A DNA stretch of 64,000 nt from Streptomyces sp. Ncost-T10-10d (GTDB lineage: Bacteria > Actinomycetota > Actinomycetes > Streptomycetales > Streptomycetaceae), in assembly GCF_900091955.1 (NCBI RefSeq), contig NZ_FMDF01000182.1:124001-188000 (forward strand), in the 5' to 3' direction. Below, piece by piece: positions 59,401 through 64,000 of this stretch. The notes under the pieces are model-generated. The model saw only the letters and a program-made list of their open reading frames with translations. It had not been told where the DNA came from and searched no databases. A program made the position numbers and the translations under genes. Each line of letters begins with the position of its first letter. Position 1 is the first letter of the stretch.

Positions 59401-61501
59401 GGAGGCCGAACCACGGCGCCTCCATGCCCGGGTGCATCGTGTTCAGCCACAGCGAGACCTCGGCCAGCTCGACCGCCGTCGAGTTGAGGTCCACGCCGTA
59501 CGAGTTGTGCAACGCGATGTACGCCTTGGCCTTCTGGAGCTCCACCGGGTACTGCTCGGTGTCGATCGCCCGGCCGGTCTCCTCCTGGCGGCGGCGCAGG
59601 TACTCGGCCGCGACCTGGTTGATGGCCTCGTTGAGGAACGCGCCCGAGCCGAGGGCCGGCTCGCAGATCTTCCAGTCCAGGAGTTCCCGGGCCTCCGTGA
59701 CCGTGTCGTCCTGGTCCAGGCGGTGCTGCAAGGCCAGCTGGACCGTGACCTTCGTCAGGGATTCCGGCGTGTAGTACGACGCCGAGGTCTGGCGGTCGCG
59801 GCCGGAGAGGCGGTAGACGAACGAGCCCGGGCGGTACCGGACCCGGACATCGGCGCCCGTCTCCTCGTCCCGGCGGCACACGAAGACGGAATCCGCGTAC
59901 TCGTCGGCCTTCGAGGACGGGATCAGCCAGGAACCGTCCTTCGGGTCGCCGTTCTTCGCGACCTCGTACAGTTCCTCGCCCGCGATGAAGCCCGCGTACG
60001 ACATCAGCCCCTCGTACACCGCGCCCAGCTGGTTGATGCCGAGCTGCGCGTACGAGATGAAGCCGCCGCGTTCGCCCTTTCTGCCCCGGGTCAGCATCAG
60101 TTTCCGCAGGACCTTGTACAGGGTGGCGTTGCGGAGCCGTGTGTCCAGGTAGCGCGGGCCCTCGTCCGAGTCGTCGTCGTGGCGGGGGTCCTTGACCGAC
60201 TCCGCGCCGATGAGGCGGATCGACTCCGGTTCGAAGAGCTTCGAGTGGAGGGGTTCGAAGCGGAGGCCGACGTCTTCGGAATCCTTCTCCGTCACCCCGT
60301 GCGTGCGGCGCGGCCGGTAGCCCTCCTGGACCTTGCTGAAGAGCAGGTCCAGGGACTCGTACAGGTACACGCCCTCGCGGGCCTTCTCGCCCAGCAGATC
60401 CCGCTCGGCGACCAGCTCGCCGAGGCGGCCGAGGCCGTACCCCTGGTGGTACTCGGGGTAGTCGGACGGAAGGATGCCGAGCTCCGGGCGGGCCTCCGCG
60501 TACAGGAGGAACAAGATGCGGTACAGGTAGCGGAGCGACTCGCGGGTGAGCTGCCGGGAGAGTTCCGGGAGTTCCTTCACGTCCTCCAGGCGGACTCCGT
60601 CATGGCTGGTGATCCGTTCCAGGACCTCGTTCGCGATGAGTTCCACGGATTCGCGCAGGCCGTCCCGGAGTTCGGAAGAGACGCCCACAGCATGCTTCGT
60701 GGACTTGTCGACGAGCCCGGCGAGCGGGTTCTCGCCGCCCTCCTCCGGAGTGCGCAGCGAGTCCGCGCCGAACAGGGCGGCCAGGGTGTCGAGTTCCTGG
60801 CCGTCCTTGGTGTTGTTGCGGTCCAGGGCCGTGTCCAGGGAGGCCGCCAGGTAGCGGCCCTCACCCCATGCCGCCCGGTCCGCGAGGACGATCACGCCGC
60901 CGGCGAGCAGCAGCACGTAACGTGGCGCGTCCTCGCTCGCGAAGAGGAACGAGGCCAGCTTCGAGCCCGTACGGAGGGAGCTGGACGCGTCCAGCTGTAC
61001 GGGGGTGAGGAGGCGGCCGGGGCCGTCCGGGTCCAGGGCCGCGTCGGGTTCGGCAGCCCAGCCGCAGTCGACGGCCACCAGGCCCGGTTCGGCGTGCGCG
61101 ACGGGGATCTCGTACGTGTGGTCCGCCCGGGACACCGTCAACGTCCGGGGCTTGGTGTCGTAGCCGAAGGCACGGAGAACGGAGGCATTGAGGGAGGTCG
61201 CGCGCTCGCGCCACTCGGGTGCGTCGTACGTCGTCGCGTCGTCGGGCGTGAGCGCCGCCTCCGCGAAGAAGGCGCGGGTGCGGAAGTACGGGCGGCGCAG
61301 GGCGCGCAGACCCAGGCGGGGCGTGACTGGGAGGGCGTCCGGGTCCGGTTCCTGCTCGGAGTCCGAGGACAAGGACTTGGCCTCCTCCTCGCGGGTCTTC
61401 CAGGCCGCGAGGAGTCCGGACTTGAGGTCCTTCGGGAAGACCTCGGCCAGGTAGTGCGCGGAGAAGTAGTCACCGCGGTTGACCAGGGAGTCGTACGTCA
61501 T
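56438..61501 (-). CDS. Eco57I/PglX-class N6-adenine DNA methyltransferase (1687 aa)
   Basis: SAM motif I CEPALGSGAFLNEA is near residue 617, followed by YGVDLNSTAVELAEVSLWL; the catalytic motif IV VGNPPWVRPDW is near 1055. The roughly 440-residue insertion between them is far longer than in simple type IIG enzymes. Residues 1-600 are an N-terminal domain with a helical core; residues 1100-1687 are the target-recognition part. ATG at 61501 follows AGGAG, 10 bp after the SNF2 gene stop. The region from about 56.7 to 58.3 kb, which encodes the recognition domain, has lower GC than the rest. The methyltransferase plus SNF2 pair is the drmMI/drmD type of DISARM or a related phage-defence module; a stand-alone restriction role is also possible. 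Confidence 0.88.
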   Translation of the reverse strand: MTYDSLVNRGDYFSAHYLAEVFPKDLKSGLLAAWKTREEEAKSLSSDSEQEPDPDALPVTPRLGLRALRRPYFRTRAFFAEAALTPDDATTYDAPEWRERATSLNASVLRAFGYDTKPRTLTVSRADHTYEIPVAHAEPGLVAVDCGWAAEPDAALDPDGPGRLLTPVQLDASSSLRTGSKLASFLFASEDAPRYVLLLAGGVIVLADRAAWGEGRYLAASLDTALDRNNTKDGQELDTLAALFGADSLRTPEEGGENPLAGLVDKSTKHAVGVSSELRDGLRESVELIANEVLERITSHDGVRLEDVKELPELSRQLTRESLRYLYRILFLLYAEARPELGILPSDYPEYHQGYGLGRLGELVAERDLLGEKAREGVYLYESLDLLFSKVQEGYRPRRTHGVTEKDSEDVGLRFEPLHSKLFEPESIRLIGAESVKDPRHDDDSDEGPRYLDTRLRNATLYKVLRKLMLTRGRKGERGGFISYAQLGINQLGAVYEGLMSYAGFIAGEELYEVAKNGDPKDGSWLIPSSKADEYADSVFVCRRDEETGADVRVRYRPGSFVYRLSGRDRQTSASYYTPESLTKVTVQLALQHRLDQDDTVTEARELLDWKICEPALGSGAFLNEAINQVAAEYLRRRQEETGRAIDTEQYPVELQKAKAYIALHNSYGVDLNSTAVELAEVSLWLNTMHPGMEAPWFGLHLRRGNSLIGGRREIYGPERLKKGGWLGATPERFPLSDAGSGLPSGSVHHFLLPAKEWGAVAAEKEAKALAPEEAKALGAWRKAITKSPSAKQTVRLQGLARRAEYLWQLVVRRLEISERDISRKIDVWDAEPEWLRQPVEAVQREEVLADLEAVDTPYWRLKTLMDAWCALWFWPVQETSLLNGTNPRYRQAAELAEQSAAYEVVVSGAEDEDAGVLMSWEEEALPGFGTEAKQLSLTQEAVAKRRMGRRKESIADRRREVIPLANLDDWIDFAESLLGTQDVPAESLVAEFESLTELTPYEDALPDLMGMDRSYWLESRFPWAAQSKDIATQQGFFHWELEYAQVFERGGYDLQVGNPPWVRPDWDERTILAELDPWFSLTDKPDMTEWRERKEEIIKGGARKSFFLNELSNNSGTVATLGSESTYPLIAGTRANLYRAFMCQTWKNSSPPGMTGLIHPDTHFSGAQEGLLRAATYTHLRLHAHYWNQRRIFTEIKETRQFSINIYSHPGVVNFKHMSWLFAPETLSASLSHNGAGNSPGIKHEGSWDVRPHRARLVIVNDDLLAQWQELSGEADGSARQATMLYPVTGNEQGAITALSSFRNRLGAQNPRISVGMFENLATKKLGLYRHATGAPFTLSEAILQGPHFGIATPFEKQPNIPLRNRNDYESWDLTRLPEEVVPRTNYVRACDPDRYLNAQDQWDGAPYTKYFRLAWRSMIPLDTERSLFAALIPPGPAHLDTVRSMALADNLTTALNAGFWASLPLDYLLRITSRSHLVVSDAVKMPAPASNHPLAPALLLRTLRLNCLTNAYAPLWEELFHATWPHYEDWAHSWPNLSLLAQHLAPAWAHDTPLRSEYERRAALVELDALVSVWLGISADQLTTIYRSRFYILAQRESEMYFDANGRKIAASHHTHGFGQTKETYPALLDHLANPATVPPPEGYTAPFYKADRETEMRAAHAHFSARLDAEIAAGRWTPPVKADA
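57250..58250. other. Low-GC patch inside the methyltransferase gene
   Basis: A counted sample, 57841-57960, is about 44% G+C, against roughly 65-70% by eye in the first half of the same gene. The patch coincides with the target-recognition region. It suggests recent replacement of the specificity segment from a donor of lower GC. Confidence 0.6.
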
Positions 61502-61511
61502 GGGGATTCTC

Positions 61512-64000
61512 CTAGGCGTGCGCGGCGGAGCCGTGGGCGGAGTCGAGGACGGCCAGGACGCGCAGCATCGGGCGGCCCGTCGTCAGCAGGGAGTCGGCGA
61601 GGCGGGAGAGGTCGTCCTTGGTCTCCTCGCCCGCGAGGGTGGGTTGTTCCCACTGGCCCAGGCGCTGCCGGTACTCCTCGATCGGGGCGAGGAGCGCCTT
61701 GTCCCACTCCGAGCTGTGGCGCGAGAGGAAGGCCTCGGCGGCGTCCAGGGCCGCCGGGATGCCGGCCCGCAAGCGGTCCACGTCGTGGGGCCTCAACGGG
61801 TTGGCCATCGTCGGGACGATGCCCGCCTCGCGCAGCGTCCCCACCATGTCGTCCGTGACGTCCTCGCCCGTGACGGCCATCCACTTCACGACAGTCGGGC
61901 GGCCAAGGGCGTTGGAGTAGATGCCCTGAACGAGGTACACAGGGGCCTCGACATCGGCCGTGATGACCGGGGCCTCCTGGCGGCCCAGCTTCACAAGGAC
62001 CTTGTCGGTCAGCCACTCCACCACCGGGTGGAGGTCGGTGAGCAGGGAGATCTCCGGCCAGCTGGAGGTGCCCGACTCGCGGGCCCGTACGAGCGCGCGG
62101 TCGGCCAGCTTGCGGTTGAGGGTGACCAGCAGGCGCTCGCTCAGGCGCTGCTCGCGGCGGTAGTCGGGCGGCAGCGCCTTCAGCCGGTGCACCAGGTCGA
62201 CCGGGGGCTTGAAGGAGATCAGGCCGTTCTCGGGATCGTGGTCCATCCCTAGGGACTGCTGGGCGTCCGGGAAGACCTCCCGTACCGCCTCGTCGACGAA
62301 CTCGCGCGTGGTCGTGAAGAGACGGGGCACGTGGGCTTTCGGCGGGGCGGCCGAGGAACCGTCCGATGCGGGAGCCTCGACGGCGGGCTCGGCGGACACG
62401 TCGTCGACCTGGGCGAAGAAGTCGGCCAGGAAGTCGTCCGCCCCGCCCGCCTCATCGGCGGTGTGCTGGAGCGATTCGTCGACCGTGCGGCCCTTGAGGA
62501 GGTCCTGGATCAGCGACTTCTCCTCGACCTCCGCGCGGTACAGGCCGGAGACCGCCTCCGCCGTGCCGAGCGAGCGGTGTGCCTCGTCCTCCCGCTCAAG
62601 GAGACGCTCGGCGACGGTGCGGTCGTCCTTCGCGCCGTCCACCTCGCTGGTCAGGATCAGGGCGCGGAACTGCGGCTTGTGGACCTGCCCGTAACGGTCG
62701 ATACGGCCGTTGCGCTGCTCGATGCGGATCAGCGACCACGGAACGTCGTAGTGGATGAGCTGATGGCACTGCCGGTGGAGGTTGACACCCTCGGAGGCCA
62801 CATCACCGGTGAAGAGGATGCGTACGGGTGCGTCGGCGAGGCCGAAGTCCTCGACGCACTGCATCTGCTGCTCGTCGGAGAGGCCGCCGTGCATCACACG
62901 GGCCGCTTCCTCCAGGGCCTTGCCCTTGAAACCGAGCGCGGCCGGCACGGCGGACCGCAGCCACTCCAGGGTCTGGATACGCTCGGAGAAGACCACGACG
63001 CGTGTCTCGCTGCGCGGTCCGACCCCGATCGCCTTCAACTGCTCGACGAGAGCAGCGAACTTGGCCGAGTCCTGCGCGGTCAGACCGGCCGTCAGCTCCC
63101 GCAGACGCTGGAGCGCGGCCAGCTCGGCGCCCGTGGCGTCCGGGTCGTTCTTCTTCTCCAGCGTCTTGATACGGGTCTCGACCGTCGAACTCAGCGCGGC
63201 GTGCGAGGAGAGGAAGGACTTGAGCAGGGTGTACGGGAACAGCGGGACCTCGCTCACCGAGCGGCCCTCGGCGGGCAGCCAGACCTGGGCCAGTTCCTCG
63301 AAGATCTTCTCCTCGGCCGGGGTCGCCGGACAGTGCACCGACTCGGAAGGGCCCCGGTCGGCCCACTGGCCAGACATCTTCTCCCGTACCTCGGCGCTGA
63401 CCTTGGTACGGCGGATGAACAGGTGCTTGATGTCCTCGGCCGAGTACCGCTCCGGGTCACGGATCGCCGCCGGGTCGAGCAGTGCGATCAGCTCGGCGAA
63501 CGAGCGGGCGTTGCCGTTGTGCGGGGTGGCGCTGGCGAGGATGAGGGCGTCCGTCTGCGGGGCGAGGAGCTGCGCGAGCTGGTTGCGCAGCGAGCCGCGG
63601 TTGATCAGGTTGTGAGACTCGTCGATGACGACGGCGTCCCACCGGATGTGCTCCAGGTGGTGCTTGTACTGATCGGTGTTCTTGAGGGTGTCGATCGAGA
63701 CGATCACACGCTTGAAGAACGTGAAGGGGTTCCGGCCCGCCGGGATCTCCCGCTGGATCCGCTCGATGCCCGCGGAGTCGAGGCGGATCAGCGGGATGGC
63801 GAACCGCGTCCACAGCTCGTGCTGGAACTGCTCCAGAACGTGCTGTGGGGTCACGACGAGGATCCGCTCACCGCGGCCGCGGCGGATCAGCTCGGCGAGG
63901 GTGAGCCCGATCTCCAGTGTCTTGCCGAGGCCGACGACGTCCGCGATCAGCATGCGCGGGCGCAGGTTCCGGCCCGAGAGCGCGAGCTGTGCGGGCCGCT
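61512..64000 (-). CDS. SNF2-family helicase, 5' part outside window (DrmD-like)
   Basis: The frame is open to the right edge; residues before the first visible Met (LSGRNLRPRMLIADVVGLGKT) belong to the protein, so the start lies beyond 64000. Visible motifs: Walker A ADVVGLGKT, the DEAH-type box VVIDESHNL, ASATPHNGNARSFAE, a second RecA lobe with RVVVFSERIQTLEWL and the arginine-finger block IRIEQRNGRIDRYGQ. The C-terminal 300 residues have no known catalytic motif. SNF2 translocases move on double-stranded DNA. The methyltransferase gene starts 10 bp after the stop, so the two form an operon. Confidence 0.88.
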   Translation of the reverse strand, partial: RPAQLALSGRNLRPRMLIADVVGLGKTLEIGLTLAELIRRGRGERILVVTPQHVLEQFQHELWTRFAIPLIRLDSAGIERIQREIPAGRNPFTFFKRVIVSIDTLKNTDQYKHHLEHIRWDAVVIDESHNLINRGSLRNQLAQLLAPQTDALILASATPHNGNARSFAELIALLDPAAIRDPERYSAEDIKHLFIRRTKVSAEVREKMSGQWADRGPSESVHCPATPAEEKIFEELAQVWLPAEGRSVSEVPLFPYTLLKSFLSSHAALSSTVETRIKTLEKKNDPDATGAELAALQRLRELTAGLTAQDSAKFAALVEQLKAIGVGPRSETRVVVFSERIQTLEWLRSAVPAALGFKGKALEEAARVMHGGLSDEQQMQCVEDFGLADAPVRILFTGDVASEGVNLHRQCHQLIHYDVPWSLIRIEQRNGRIDRYGQVHKPQFRALILTSEVDGAKDDRTVAERLLEREDEAHRSLGTAEAVSGLYRAEVEEKSLIQDLLKGRTVDESLQHTADEAGGADDFLADFFAQVDDVSAEPAVEAPASDGSSAAPPKAHVPRLFTTTREFVDEAVREVFPDAQQSLGMDHDPENGLISFKPPVDLVHRLKALPPDYRREQRLSERLLVTLNRKLADRALVRARESGTSSWPEISLLTDLHPVVEWLTDKVLVKLGRQEAPVITADVEAPVYLVQGIYSNALGRPTVVKWMAVTGEDVTDDMVGTLREAGIVPTMANPLRPHDVDRLRAGIPAALDAAEAFLSRHSSEWDKALLAPIEEYRQRLGQWEQPTLAGEETKDDLSRLADSLLTTGRPMLRVLAVLDSAHGSAAHA

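Noticed and set aside
56438..61501. BREX PglX
   Set aside because: The methyltransferase class fits, but no pglZ, brxC or brxL gene is visible and the neighbour is an SNF2 helicase.
58385..61858. 1157-codon open frame on the plus strand
   Set aside because: Antisense to the methyltransferase and part of the SNF2 gene; product is low-complexity Arg/Leu/Gly without motifs.

Overview
The window is high-GC actinobacterial DNA with GTG/TTG starts, purine-rich ribosome sites and tightly coupled operons. Protein content and gene order point to Streptomyces: CutRS, the DUF4193/DUF3093/DUF3710 families, and an XRE-DUF5753 / DUF397 / HATPase trio. From memory, the order suhB, DUF4193, DUF3093, dut, DUF3710, OB-fold protein, DUF3159, ceoC, ceoB, KimA/Rv2690c-like permease, TrmA-like methyltransferase matches the conserved block Rv2689c-Rv2701c of Mycobacterium tuberculosis.

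Region 1 (1-28.3 kb) is core chromosome. It holds the end of ferrochelatase, an inositol-phosphatase-family enzyme, the CutRS two-component system, the conserved block above, and two insertions into that block. The larger insertion (about 8.0-19.9 kb) carries kdpFABC, two secreted peptidases, a lone ABC ATPase and kdpDE. The smaller one (22.9-24.7 kb) carries a GntR/FCD regulator and an ACC-deaminase-like gene. With ceoB/ceoC (TrkA-type K+ gating proteins) and a KimA-like permease, the segment is rich in potassium functions: high-affinity uptake, its sensor-regulator pair, two gating subunits and a constitutive-type importer.

Region 2 (28.3-64 kb) is an accessory island that looks devoted to nucleic-acid defence. 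In order it has: two unrecognised genes; a GNAT-PIN fusion coupled to an ASCH protein; a decayed IS982-type transposase; a putative PD-(D/E)xK nuclease; a RelE/ParE-UvrD fusion helicase coupled to a 2274-residue DruE-like helicase/DUF1998/nuclease protein; and, divergent from it across a short region with a repeat/dyad operator candidate, a Mokosh type II-like SF1 helicase-PLD protein. Then come a three-gene DUF262 / DUF3696-ATPase / unknown operon, a seven-helix membrane protein, and a second putative nuclease homologous to the first. After a Streptomyces regulatory trio the window ends in a large Eco57I/PglX-class adenine methyltransferase coupled to an SNF2 helicase that runs off the right edge. 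The last pair resembles the drmD-drmMI part of class 1 DISARM, but its partners, if any, lie outside the window.

No tRNA, rRNA or CRISPR array was seen. The strongest candidates for undescribed biology are the DruE-like / RelE-UvrD / SF1-PLD cluster bracketed by two paralogous nucleases, and the DUF262-DUF3696-unknown operon inside it. Function for these is inferred from domains and context only.
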